NCBI RefSeq assembly: GCF_023617305.1
Contig: NZ_CP081485.1
Location: 920,501-984,500 of the forward strand
DNA length: 64,000 nucleotides
Source of the DNA: Methanobrevibacter sp. TLL-48-HuF1
GTDB lineage: Archaea > Methanobacteriota > Methanobacteria > Methanobacteriales > Methanobacteriaceae
Direction of reading: 5' to 3'
Below, one piece after another: positions 11,868 through 20,189 of the stretch. The position numbers and the translations under genes are program-made. The first letter of the stretch is position 1. Every line of letters starts with the position of its first letter. The notes below the pieces were generated by a model. That model searched no databases and was not told the DNA's origin. It was given only the letters and a program-made list of their open reading frames with translations.

Positions 11868-12440
11868 ATGAGTATAAAAAACGGGGCATTCGTAATGCCT
11901 GGAGATAAACTAGGGATAATTGAGCAATATTTACTTGGAAAAGGTACCTATGAAGATAACGGCGAGATTAAATCATCAGTATTAGGAAATGTTCAAATTG
12001 ATTCAAAAATGAGGACTATTACTGTAAAAGCCAAATCTGGCCAACCAGCTCTTTTAAAAATAGGTGACACCGTTTACGGACAAATCACAGATATAAAAAC
12101 TCAAAGAGCTAATGTAAATATTGATTGTTTAACAAATAGTAGTAGACCTTTAGCACTTCCATATATGGGTGCAATTCATATATCCCAAGCAAAATCAGGA
12201 TATTTAGACAAATTAACAGATGCTTTTAGAATTGGAGACATTATAAAAGCAAAAGTAGTGAAAATTACTGGAGATAATGTTGATTTAGCTACAGTGGATG
12301 AAGATTGTGGAGTATTAAAAGCAATGTGTACTCGTTGCAGAGATTATATGAACACCACACAAAAAGAAAATGAAGTCCAATGTAGAACATGTAATAAAAA
12401 AGAAAAACGTGAAGTTTCTATAAATTATGTTAATAGCTAA
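11868..12440 (+). CDS. csl4: Exosome RNA-binding subunit Csl4
   Basis: A 190-residue cap subunit of the archaeal RNA exosome. The N-terminal domain contains VMPGDKLG, the S1 RNA-binding domain lies in the middle (GDTVYGQITDIKTQRANVNI), and a zinc ribbon closes the protein (CTRCRDYM...CRTCNKKEKRE). It helps feed RNA into the Rrp41/42 ring. GGTGA at 11856-11860 is a strong ribosome-binding site 7 nt before ATG 11868, so the upstream TTG at 11862 is not needed. It is followed 11 nt later by rpoL, an arrangement common in archaea. Confidence 0.93.
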   Translation: MSIKNGAFVMPGDKLGIIEQYLLGKGTYEDNGEIKSSVLGNVQIDSKMRTITVKAKSGQPALLKIGDTVYGQITDIKTQRANVNIDCLTNSSRPLALPYMGAIHISQAKSGYLDKLTDAFRIGDIIKAKVVKITGDNVDLATVDEDCGVLKAMCTRCRDYMNTTQKENEVQCRTCNKKEKREVSINYVNS

Positions 12441-12451
12441 TTAAGGTTGAT

Positions 12452-12742
12452 ATGATGGATAACAATACCAATATTGAAATTATTGAAGATAAAACATTAG
12501 AACTTGAATTTATTGTACATGGCGAAAGCCACGGAGTATGTAATGCACTTAGACACATCTTAATGCAAGATAATGATGTCGAATATGCTGTTTACAATAT
12601 TGATCATCCTCTTACTGGTGAACCAGATATGACCATCAAAACAAAAAGAGGAAAAAGACCTAGAAAAGTATTAAAAAAAGCAGCTAGCCAACTTAAAGAT
12701 GATGCTGCAGACTTTAAAAAACTTATTGAAGAAACCTTATAA
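12452..12742 (+). CDS. rpoL: RNA polymerase subunit L
   Basis: A 96-residue Rpo11/RpoL subunit, which pairs with subunit D to form the assembly platform of archaeal RNA polymerase. The diagnostic stretch is GESHGVCNALRHILMQDNDV (residues 24-43), which matches the alpha-like motif of Rpb11/AC19. AGGTTGA precedes two consecutive ATG codons (12452 and 12455); either may be used. It lies immediately after csl4 in the same orientation and probably shares its transcript. Confidence 0.94.
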   Translation: MMDNNTNIEIIEDKTLELEFIVHGESHGVCNALRHILMQDNDVEYAVYNIDHPLTGEPDMTIKTKRGKRPRKVLKKAASQLKDDAADFKKLIEETL

Positions 12743-12777
12743 CTTCAATAAAAACTTATTTTATTTTTGAGGGAGAT

Positions 12778-13209
12778 ATGATGAAAAATTATAAAATTCC
12801 TTCATTAACCACAGACATTTTTATTTTTGATGACAACACTAATTTTATTCTTATTAAAAGAAAAAATGATCCTTTTAAAAATTATTGGGCGCTTCCCGGA
12901 GGCTTTGTAGAATATGGTGAGAGTGTGGAAACAGCAGCTATTCGTGAAGCTAAAGAAGAAACCAGTATTGATGTAGAATTAATAGATTTAGTTAATGTTT
13001 ACTCAAAACCGGACAGAGACCCCCGCGGACACACAATAACCATAGCATATATAGCTAAAGGAAATATGGATAATAAAAAAGCAGATAGTGATGCTTGTGA
13101 AATAGGTGTTTTTTCCCAAAAAGATTTGGCCAACATTGAACTTGCTTTCGACCATGAAAAAATTATTAAAGATTGTTTAAAGGCCGTTTCAAGTAAATTT
13201 CAATGTTAA
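12778..13209 (+). CDS. Nudix hydrolase, MutT/ADP-ribose pyrophosphatase-like
   Basis: A 143-residue Nudix protein with the box GGFVEYGESVETAAIREAKEE plus its final T and S, the metal-binding glutamates intact. The opening PSLTTDIFIFDDNTNFILIKR resembles ADP-ribose pyrophosphatase-like members more than classical MutT. It would hydrolyse a nucleoside-diphosphate derivative; the substrate is not determined. GGGAG precedes two tandem ATG codons (12778 and 12781). It sits between rpoL and tfs and is unrelated in close sequence to the Nudix gene at 1.2 kb except in the box. Confidence 0.87.
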   Translation: MMKNYKIPSLTTDIFIFDDNTNFILIKRKNDPFKNYWALPGGFVEYGESVETAAIREAKEETSIDVELIDLVNVYSKPDRDPRGHTITIAYIAKGNMDNKKADSDACEIGVFSQKDLANIELAFDHEKIIKDCLKAVSSKFQC

Positions 13210-13298
13210 AAAATAGTAAAAATATAAATAACTTAAGAATATAATTTAAAATGTTATAAAAGTTTTAATGAGAAAAAATATATAAGGGGTTAAAAAAT

Positions 13299-13613
13299 AT
13301 GGAATTTTGTCCTGAATGTGGATCAATGTTACTTCCAACAGAAGATAATGAATTAAAATGTAGTTGCGGATATACTAAAAAATTATCTGAAGATAAATCT
13401 GAATATAATGTTAATGAAAAAATTAAAGAAACTGATAATGTTATTGAAAAAGGAGAAGATGTAAATACACTCCCAACTACAAAAGCTGTTTGTCCAGAAT
13501 GTGGTCACACAGAAGCTTCATGGTGGTTGCAACAAACCCGTAGTGCTGATGAAGCAGAAACACGTTTCTTTAAGTGTCTTAAATGCGGACACACCTGGAG
13601 AGAATACGATTAA
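13299..13613 (+). CDS. tfs: Transcription factor S (TFIIS/RPA12-like cleavage factor)
   Basis: A 104-residue archaeal TFS. It rescues backtracked RNA polymerase by stimulating transcript cleavage. The N-terminal zinc ribbon is CPECGSMLLPTEDNELKCSC (4-23). The C-terminal ribbon starts CPECGHTEASWW and ends CLKCGHTWREYD, with the acidic tip RSADEAETRFF that enters the active site. A RNA-polymerase subunit M reading of the same family is equivalent. It is followed 11 nt later by the acidic membrane protein gene. Confidence 0.94.
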   Translation: MEFCPECGSMLLPTEDNELKCSCGYTKKLSEDKSEYNVNEKIKETDNVIEKGEDVNTLPTTKAVCPECGHTEASWWLQQTRSADEAETRFFKCLKCGHTWREYD

Positions 13614-13624
13614 GAGGATAGTTT

Positions 13625-14638
13625 ATGAAAAAATCTAAAGAAAATGAGCATAGAATTTCTAATTTAAAGGATATGCTAAATAATGTCAAAGATGAAGATA
13701 TAAACGAACCTAATGACAATTCAGAAGATGTATTCGACATAAAAGATGATGAAGAGTATGAAGAAGATAAAGAATTGCTTGCATACCTTCATGACACAGA
13801 CAAAGAATACGAAATAAATGATGAATTTATTTATCGCCCTGATTCTGATTCAACACCTCGGGAAAATTTAGAAAAAAAAGAAATAAATGAAGATTACATC
13901 ATCAAAACTAAATTAGAGGATACTGAATTTTCTGAAGATAATGAAGAATACAATGACGAATCCTCTGATTTAGATGGAAGCATATCAGAAGGTTTTGATA
14001 ATTTATTAAATACAAAAATAGGTGGAACACCAATAATTGGAATAATTAGTTTAGCTATAGGAATATTGTTGCTTATTGGATCACTTATTATGTTTACAGG
14101 AGCTAGTGATAGGGTTATTGATAATGTATCCTCTGGAGAACATAATAGTATTATGGTATTTACTATAATACTCGGAATATTATTTGTAATAATAGGAGCA
14201 TACAAAATATTTGGATTTAAACATGTAGATAAACTAGCGGATTCAATTAAAAATATAGATAATAAAGAAAAATCTGAAAAAGAAGAAATAAAAAAACCAA
14301 AAGAAAAAATTATTCCAAAAAGTAATATTCCATTAGACAAAGAATCTTACAAAATTGGAGAATTTGACATTGGTGAATTTAAAGAAAACCTTAAAAAACC
14401 TGTTTCTAAAATAAATGAATCTACCAAAACCAAACAGACAACATTAGATGATGTTCCTCCAGCTAAAGAAAGACCTGAAGAAGAAAAAGGACTTAGTCAA
14501 GAAGAAATTGAGGAAATAGAATACGAAAAAGCTAGTTTAGATAATGAATCTATTGATGATATTTTCTCAAATGTTGAAGAAATAGACGAAATTCCTATTG
14601 TTTCTGTTGATTCAAAAAAGAAAAATAAAAAAGAATAA
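13625..14638 (+). CDS. Acidic two-helix membrane protein, unknown function
   Basis: A 337-residue protein that I do not recognise. Residues 1-130 are very acidic, low in hydrophobics and probably disordered. Two membrane helices follow (about 135-157 and 175-197) with a short loop containing ASDRVIDNVSSGEHNS. The C-terminal 140 residues are charged, Lys/Glu-rich and proline-spotted, again probably disordered. Both tails should be on the same side of the membrane. The helix pair GIISLAIGILLLIGSLIMF and FTIILGILFVIIGAYKIFG looks like a small hairpin module. GAGG lies shortly before the ATG, and the gene follows tfs directly, ending 9 nt before the tRNA. Function cannot be proposed from sequence. 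Confidence 0.75.
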   Translation: MKKSKENEHRISNLKDMLNNVKDEDINEPNDNSEDVFDIKDDEEYEEDKELLAYLHDTDKEYEINDEFIYRPDSDSTPRENLEKKEINEDYIIKTKLEDTEFSEDNEEYNDESSDLDGSISEGFDNLLNTKIGGTPIIGIISLAIGILLLIGSLIMFTGASDRVIDNVSSGEHNSIMVFTIILGILFVIIGAYKIFGFKHVDKLADSIKNIDNKEKSEKEEIKKPKEKIIPKSNIPLDKESYKIGEFDIGEFKENLKKPVSKINESTKTKQTTLDDVPPAKERPEEEKGLSQEEIEEIEYEKASLDNESIDDIFSNVEEIDEIPIVSVDSKKKNKKE

Positions 14639-14647
14639 ATATAATCT

Positions 14648-14732
<85 letters not shown>

Positions 14733-14740
14733 AAAATGTT

Positions 14741-16579
14741 TTAATCTTTAAGCCTAACAATAGCTTCCTTAAAGAAATCAGGAATTAGAGAGCGGTATAA
14801 TGGGCTTTTAAGAATCATATTAATATCCGAATCTAAAACATAAGTATAACATGAATCATCTTCTGCACGCATTCCACGACCGTAAGCCTGCATAAGAGTC
14901 ATTACCGTTTTATATGCATACCATTTTTGGTCTCTTTTACGTCTCATATTAACCTGCTTATCTCCAAGATAAGGGAAAGGAATCTTATAAATAATCTGGA
15001 ATCTGCATTTATCATAAGGTAAATCCACACCTTCACTCATTGACGGAGATACCAAAACCAAAGGATTCTCATCTTTTTCAAAATAATTCAATACTTCTTC
15101 CCTATTTTTTGAAGTATGTGAAATTAACCTTGAATTAGGCAAATTCTGATTAATATATCTTTGACATTTATAACTGTTAGTATGAATCAGACCTTTGTCA
15201 TTTTTATGTTTTTCAAGAATCTTTTGTAAAATAGGAATTGTTTTAGGTGCAGTATTTTTAATTCTGTTTGCAGACATTTTACCTGCCAAATCTAAAATAA
15301 TAGGCCTTTTTTCTTTTGAAAATGGACTGTCAACTTTAATATGATACACTTCATTAGGATTTAAACCTAACCATTTTGAAAACATCTTATGGGAAAGAAT
15401 AGTTGCACTCATAAAGATAACAACATCACCATATTTTAACAAATAATCATTAGCATAGTGATGAACTCTTAATGGCTTAAATTCAACACCTTTCTCATCA
15501 GAATCAATAACCCAGTTTTTAGGTTCTTTTTCAAGGTTATTTTTAAGTGATTTAAGTCTTCCAATAGTTGATCTTATTCTTTCTGCCTTATTTTTAGAAA
15601 CATCTTTAATATTAATATCCTCATAGCTTTCTGTAATAGCTGCAATTTCCATTATCCAATCTTCAATCTCGCCATCTTCCAATGTTTCTTTAGAAATTAC
15701 CTTATTAATATCCTTTTCTAAACTATGATTAAATAAATCAACTTCCATTGTATTCATTAATTTGTTTTCAATATTGTGAGCCTCGTCTAAAATCAGTAAA
15801 GACCTTGTACCGAAATGTTTTACATAATTTAACTCTAAAATTCCATAATCATAGTTCATTAAAGTAATTGGAGAATTGACTGCATTTGCTTTTTGATTCC
15901 AATAATGGCAGTGCTGGCCAGACTGATAAAATATAGTTCCGCCATGAGAATCTTCAAAAGCCAATTCTGCATCCAAAGTTGGATTTTTAGCTACTCCATA
16001 TGGGCAAAAAAAGTTACTTGAAGTTGGAGATGTCTTACAAGTCCCCATATCACAGGTAGACTCCAAATTATCATTTAAACAGGCAAAATTCCGCCTACCT
16101 TTAACTAATGGGAAATCAAACTCATCAGCGTATTGGGCCTGTAACTGTTTTGTCATTGTTAAAATATAAGCAGAACCATACATTTTAGCTAGTGTTGTAG
16201 CTATTGCAGATTTACCTGTTCCAGTTCCTGCTTCTAAAACGATGTATTTATATCCCTGACGAATTGCATCATTAATATCCTGTATAATATCCAGCTGTCC
16301 CATCCTAGGTGTTTCAAAAGGGAAATTTTCAATTATGTCCCTTTCAATGTGAGGGCATTTTCCTTGAAGATATGAAACTGTATCTTCATTTAATCTATGA
16401 TCTTCAATAGAATAAACTTCAGGAATTTCATCATCTAAAATAGAAGAAGTTCTTGGCTTTTGAAAGCTAAATAAATCAACAGAATCCTCATCTGATGAAG
16501 AAACCTCATTATTTGAATGACTGCAAGTACAATTACTTTTTAACATACCACAATTTGGACAAAAAATAGAATTAGACAT
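14741..16579 (-). CDS. XPD/DinG-type superfamily-2 DNA helicase with Fe-S cysteines
   Basis: A 612-residue helicase of the Rad3/XPD-DinG family. An N-terminal zinc-ribbon-like CPNCGMLKSNCTC is followed by an acidic linker. The motor has Walker A AGTGTGKSAIATTLA, an insertion with spaced cysteines (FACLNDNLESTCDMGTC...FFCPY) in the position of the family's [4Fe-4S] domain, and a DEAH box LLILDEAHNIENK. Motifs V and VI are seen as VSPSMSEGVDLP and AYGRGMRAEDD. It should unwind DNA 5' to 3' in repair. ATG 16579 is preferred over the TTG three bases upstream. Its 5' flank runs into the left copy of the direct repeat. Confidence 0.88.
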   Translation of the reverse strand: MSNSIFCPNCGMLKSNCTCSHSNNEVSSSDEDSVDLFSFQKPRTSSILDDEIPEVYSIEDHRLNEDTVSYLQGKCPHIERDIIENFPFETPRMGQLDIIQDINDAIRQGYKYIVLEAGTGTGKSAIATTLAKMYGSAYILTMTKQLQAQYADEFDFPLVKGRRNFACLNDNLESTCDMGTCKTSPTSSNFFCPYGVAKNPTLDAELAFEDSHGGTIFYQSGQHCHYWNQKANAVNSPITLMNYDYGILELNYVKHFGTRSLLILDEAHNIENKLMNTMEVDLFNHSLEKDINKVISKETLEDGEIEDWIMEIAAITESYEDINIKDVSKNKAERIRSTIGRLKSLKNNLEKEPKNWVIDSDEKGVEFKPLRVHHYANDYLLKYGDVVIFMSATILSHKMFSKWLGLNPNEVYHIKVDSPFSKEKRPIILDLAGKMSANRIKNTAPKTIPILQKILEKHKNDKGLIHTNSYKCQRYINQNLPNSRLISHTSKNREEVLNYFEKDENPLVLVSPSMSEGVDLPYDKCRFQIIYKIPFPYLGDKQVNMRRKRDQKWYAYKTVMTLMQAYGRGMRAEDDSCYTYVLDSDINMILKSPLYRSLIPDFFKEAIVRLKD

Positions 16580-16887
16580 CAAACAATATATTAGTTACAA
16601 TACTATAAATAAATTATAGAAGTGCATATGAAAACTAATATTCACAAAAATTAAATCATAAAGATGATAATATTACCAATACTAAAAAAATATTAGGAAT
16701 GTGAAATAGTCACCACTGATTAGAAAGAAAAATTATTTATATACTTATAAAAAATAAACAAAAAACTGATTAATTAAATTAAAATTTATACACTTAACCA
16801 TAAAATATTAATAGCTACTTTTAATTTAAAGTGTAAAGTTTAATGTAAAGTTTTTTAGTTTCATGCAAAGTTTTTTTATGGAAAATT
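16580..16887. other. Gene-free 308-bp stretch: direct-repeat copy plus AT-rich DNA
   Basis: It holds the helicase leader, the left copy of the direct repeat (16597-16673), and the unique left end of the inserted segment. Near the right end three related words, TGTAAAGTTTAA (16832), TGTAAAGTTTTTTA (16844) and TGCAAAGTTTTTTT (16864), lie just after the stop of the frameshifted gene; read on the minus strand they are A-rich and end in AAACTTTRCA. A TATA-like word lies near 16736-16742. No gene was seen. Confidence 0.6.
16597..16673 (+). repeat. 77-bp direct repeat, left copy
   Basis: Matches 18460-18536 over 77 bp with two differences (16603 C against T; 16614 T against C); the last 59 bp (16615-16673) are identical. 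It starts 18 bp upstream of the helicase ATG. The right copy ends inside the ATG of cbiL, so this copy is a duplicated cbiL leader without the gene. It therefore carries the same TATA-like ACTATAAATAAA, pointing into the inserted segment. Confidence 0.9.
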
Positions 16888-18459
16888 TTATTTAACATAA
16901 TATATGTAAGATCTGCCCTTTTTTACTTTATTAATCAAATTTAAACTCTCTAATTTATTTAAATCTTTTGAAGCAGTAACTCTAGATATTTCAAAACAAT
17001 TTAAATAATTATTGATAGTGAAAGTTTTATTTTCATTAACCATTAATGCAAATGCTTTTATTTGTCTTTCATTTAAACCTAATTTATCCAAAGGGTTCCT
17101 ATTATTTTTATATAATTCTGGATCAATAGTATTTTCATCCCTTGCCCATAATGTTACTTTAAAAAATTCCCCCATTTCTTCAAATTTAGGTTCTTTTAAA
17201 CCTTCCTCCAACATGGTTTTTTTCATTCTTGAAATACCCGTCCCATAATGTTCCATATATCCTGTTTTTGAAAATATATCACATATTATTTTATTTCTAT
17301 GTAATGGATTAGCTGACTCTAAAGTGGCTATAGTTAATGGTGGAATTAATTTACCCGGACTTGTAATTTCTATCCTATTATCATATATATAAAATGTAAT
17401 GGGTGATGAATTTATTTTATAGTCTCTATGTGCTACTGCATTTACAATAGCTTCTCTTACAACTTCAAATGGATACTCATTAAGGTCTATCCTATCCATA
17501 CCTACTACCACGAACTAGTTTTTGTATTTCTACTGAAAAATAATCGAACATCCTCCATTAAATCAATTAACGTATTATATGAATTTTTTCTATCAATTAT
17601 ATCTGCCCTAGTTCCATTTTTAAATTTAGCCATTTTGATTTCATGAGGTATGTTAAATTTATTGATATTTTTAGCAAAGAATAACGCACCAGCATTATTA
17701 AAATGAAATATATTATTTTTCATACTACCTGCATTAATTATAGTTAACATTTCCTCAGGAGTTTTTTCTTCTTTTAATTGTTTTAAACTATTATTATTAA
17801 CCGATTTAAAAAAAAGATTATAAGAATCCATATCAATATCTTTAGAACTTGAATAATCAATTATTCTTTTATCAAAATCATTTTCAACTATCTGATTATG
17901 GAGAAAATGCGTCAAACTTTTTTTAATTTCTTTAATTAATACTTCAATAGTGCCAAATGGTTTATATATGTGATTATCACTTATCTTAGCAATAAATTTT
18001 TCAATTTTACCATCCCTTTTAACAGAATCTTTTATAAAAATAAATACCTCATTTGATTTTTCATTAAATAAATCATATTCTGTTTCAGTAGGAGATAAAC
18101 CCGTGTCTAATATTGTTCCATATTCAGACCCTATTAATCCAATATAAATATCTGAATCTAAAACATTTTTTCTCCAAGTATCATTTGGTGATTGTCCAGA
18201 AGAAGGAATATTTTCAAAGACAAAAACTTTAAAAAAATCATTAAGGAAATCATCGTTTTCAATCGTACTTACAATAGCTTCCCTTTCTTCTTTAAATTCG
18301 ACCATATTACTGCTGATAAAAACTTTATATGCCATTTAAACCACCAAATATATTATATATTTTAATAATTTTAAAATTTTATTTTTATATACTAATTTTA
18401 TTTATAAGAATAGATGAATATTATTCCTACTACTTTTCAAATACAAAAGTGTATTATAA
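16674..18459. mobile_element. Inserted cargo segment between direct repeats
   Basis: About 1.79 kb of unique sequence lies between the two repeat copies (repeat-start to repeat-start 1,863 bp). It separates the helicase gene from cbiL, which would otherwise be divergent neighbours with about 110 bp between them. It carries only one frameshifted gene, which is visibly more AT-rich than its neighbours. No integrase, transposase or terminal inverted repeat was seen, so how it arrived is unknown. The duplication of the flank shows it is an insertion or a tandem-duplication derivative. Confidence 0.6.
16888..18335 (-). pseudogene. Frameshifted DUF4062 - GHKL ATPase - wHTH gene
   Basis: Two adjoining frames, 17505-18335 (276 aa) and 16888-17511 (207 aa), make one multidomain protein of about 480 aa. 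The first starts MAYKVFISSNMVEFKEERE, a DUF4062 (TIR-like fold) N-terminus to about residue 150, and continues with NNAGALFFAKNINKF, the region that precedes the ATPase in AlbA_2/Schlafen-type proteins; the AlbA_2 module itself is absent. The second has EYPFEVVREAIVNAVAHRDY, ITSPGKLIPP and EHYGTGISRMKK of the HATPase_c_4 domain, then a winged helix. The join at 17512-17513 has two bases where a codon is expected, so one nucleotide is missing. Start: GGTGG at 18341-18345. Programmed frameshifting or a sequencing error remain possible. Confidence 0.8.
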
Positions 18460-18536
18460 ACAATATTATAAATAAACTATAGAAGTGCATATGAAAACTA
18501 ATATTCACAAAAATTAAATCATAAAGATGATAATAT
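18460..18536 (+). repeat. 77-bp direct repeat, right copy (cbiL leader)
   Basis: Right partner of 16597-16673. It holds the TATA-like word near 18465-18475 and the whole cbiL leader down to the first two bases of its ATG. It also contains a 7-codon ATG frame (MKTNIHKN) ahead of cbiL, present in both copies. Confidence 0.9.
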
Positions 18537-19239
18537 GGCGAAAAAAGGAAAGTTAATTGGAATTGGTGTTGGACCTGGAGATACAGAATTACTTACTTTA
18601 AAGGCAGCTAAAGTTTTAGAAAGTGTGCCAGTAATATTCTCACCAAAATCAGCAAAAGAAAAGAAAAGTATAGCATTATCAATTGTAACACCAATTTTAG
18701 AAAAAAGACAGGATTATAAAAGATTAATGGTTGTAGAACCTTTATTCCCAATGATTGAAGATAAACAGGAGCTTGAAAAATATTGGAATAGTGCTGCAGA
18801 ATTAATAGCTAACTATTTAGATAGCGGAAGGGATGTGGCTTTTATAACTCTTGGAGATCCTTCAATATTCAGTACTTATTCATATACTCAAAAGAAACTG
18901 GCTAATAATTATGAAATAGAAACAATACCTGGAATTACTTCATTTACTGCTTGTGCAGCTGCTAAAAATGAACCATTAGTTGAAAAAAATGACATATTAA
19001 CTATTGTTCCAAAAATAGATGACAGACTAGACAATTTCCTGGAACACAGCGATTCAATTGTTTTAATGAAAGCTTCAAGAAATCCAAAAGAATTAGAATC
19101 AGCTATCGATGAAAAAAACAGACCTAAAGAAGTATTTTCAGTACAAAATTGTACCAGAGAAAATGAAAAAATAGTGGAAGGTTTCTCAACTGAAAAACCA
19201 TACCTTACAACAACTATAATCAAATTTACAGATGACTAA
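18535..19239 (+). CDS. cbiL: Cobalt-factor II / precorrin-2 C20-methyltransferase
   Basis: A 234-residue SAM-dependent tetrapyrrole methylase that methylates C20 in anaerobic cobalamin synthesis, needed by methanogens for methyl transfer. The family signature GIGVGPGDTELLTLKAAKVL is at residues 9-28, the second motif FITLGDPSIFSTYSY is in the middle, and ETIPGITSFTACAA follows. Length fits CbiL/CobI. Its leader lies wholly inside the right copy of the direct repeat; the ribosome-binding site is weak (GATGAT). It converges on the regulator gene with a 4-nt overlap. No other cobalamin gene is nearby. Confidence 0.92.
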   Translation: MAKKGKLIGIGVGPGDTELLTLKAAKVLESVPVIFSPKSAKEKKSIALSIVTPILEKRQDYKRLMVVEPLFPMIEDKQELEKYWNSAAELIANYLDSGRDVAFITLGDPSIFSTYSYTQKKLANNYEIETIPGITSFTACAAAKNEPLVEKNDILTIVPKIDDRLDNFLEHSDSIVLMKASRNPKELESAIDEKNRPKEVFSVQNCTRENEKIVEGFSTEKPYLTTTIIKFTDD

Positions 19240-20003
19240 ATTTCTTTAGGTTTGAAAGGCTCAACTTCAAAAACACAGTTTTCATCACCCATTGTACAAC
19301 ATTGAATTTCGATTACACGAACAGGTAATCCGAAAAATTCACTAAACAATGCTTGAAAAATACCTGTATCCAAATAACATGCAGGTTTTCCTGTTTTTGG
19401 AAGTAATTCGCATTCAAAACAGTCCGCAGCTGTGATTTTGATAATTTGACCTAATTTAAAAGATAATTTACCTAAACCTTTGGTTTCCCAAAATTCAGCA
19501 ATATTTCCTATAAACACCTCCAAATCATCATCATACAACTTATTATATAAAGATTGACCCATACGTATTCCTGTAGAATGCAATACCGGATCAATGTTTA
19601 TTCCTTCCTGTATAAGCATTGATCTCAAAGTATGAAATAATAAAACTGTAAAATCTCCATCATTTTCAACAATATTCTCAATTAAATATTCAGCTCTTGT
19701 TTCTTCAATTTCATTTTTCTTTGATACTTCTACAGAACCAAGATATTTTGAATTTAAATAAAAAATTTTTCTTCTGCTGTCTGACTCGCCTAATCTGTAT
19801 GAGATTATTCCATCTTCCCGTAAACTTTTTAAATGTACAGAAATTGTAGATTTTGATTTACCCGTATTTCTAACAATTTCATCAAATTCCATGTCATTGC
19901 TACGAAGCATTTCCAAAATTGTAAGTTTGACTGGGCTTTTAACAACATCAATACCCATATCCGCATCTTTAGAAAATATCTGAAGTGGTTTTTGTTTAAT
20001 CAT
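19236..20003 (-). CDS. msvR: MsvR-like redox regulator: HTH plus V4R domain
   Basis: A 255-residue regulator. An ArsR-like winged helix occupies about 24-95 (KLTILEMLRSNDMEFDEIV, then SKSTISVHLKSLREDGIISY). The C-terminal half is a V4R domain with cysteines that could sense redox or bind metal: ADCFECELLPKTGKPACYLD and QCCTMGDENCVFEVEP. This matches MsvR, the methanogen-specific V4R regulator that controls the F420H2 oxidase operon in Methanothermobacter (established knowledge, from memory). The divergent partner here is that same oxidase gene, which strengthens the call. GGAG at 20012-20015 precedes the ATG. It probably represses its own gene and the oxidase when reduced. Confidence 0.85.
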   Translation of the reverse strand: MIKQKPLQIFSKDADMGIDVVKSPVKLTILEMLRSNDMEFDEIVRNTGKSKSTISVHLKSLREDGIISYRLGESDSRRKIFYLNSKYLGSVEVSKKNEIEETRAEYLIENIVENDGDFTVLLFHTLRSMLIQEGINIDPVLHSTGIRMGQSLYNKLYDDDLEVFIGNIAEFWETKGLGKLSFKLGQIIKITAADCFECELLPKTGKPACYLDTGIFQALFSEFFGLPVRVIEIQCCTMGDENCVFEVEPFKPKEI

Positions 20004-20016
20004 TAAAAATATCTCC

Positions 20017-20038
20017 GTTTGTAACTATACTAACAAAC
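20017..20038. promoter_or_regulatory. Palindrome in the msvR-like promoter
   Basis: A 22-bp imperfect palindrome with arms GTTTGT and ACAAAC and a mostly symmetric centre. It lies between the regulator's ribosome-binding site and a leftward TATA-like word (20042-20051), so it covers the expected start of transcription of the regulator. It is a candidate autoregulatory operator. Confidence 0.5.
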
Positions 20039-20133
20039 TAAATTTATATAAGTATAATATAATATTCGTATCTAATAAAATTAACCCTTCATTTATAAAA
20101 TGTTCAACTTAAGGATATATCAAAGACCCAATA

Positions 20134-20144
20134 AATTTATATAT
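20134..20144 (+). promoter_or_regulatory. TATA box of the F420H2 oxidase gene
   Basis: The word AAATTTATATA lies 85-95 nt before the oxidase ATG. With usual archaeal spacing, transcription would begin near 20165-20170, directly before the operator-like palindrome. Confidence 0.5.
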
Positions 20145-20170
20145 TAGTTCATACATAATACAATTTTAAT

Positions 20171-20189
20171 CATGCGAATTATTCGTATG
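20171..20189. promoter_or_regulatory. Palindromic operator candidate before the F420H2 oxidase gene
   Basis: CATGCGAAT-T-ATTCGTATG is a 19-bp palindrome with one mismatched pair. It lies just downstream of the expected transcription start. A matching half-site ATTCGTA occurs at 20064-20070. From memory, published MsvR boxes are built of TTCGTA/TACGAA half-sites; the same hexamers occur here, but with the arms in the opposite order. Confidence 0.6.

Noticed and set aside
17495-17525. Programmed ribosomal frameshift in the DUF4062-ATPase gene
   Set aside because: No slippery heptamer or obvious downstream structure at the junction; a one-base deletion is simpler, though not proven.
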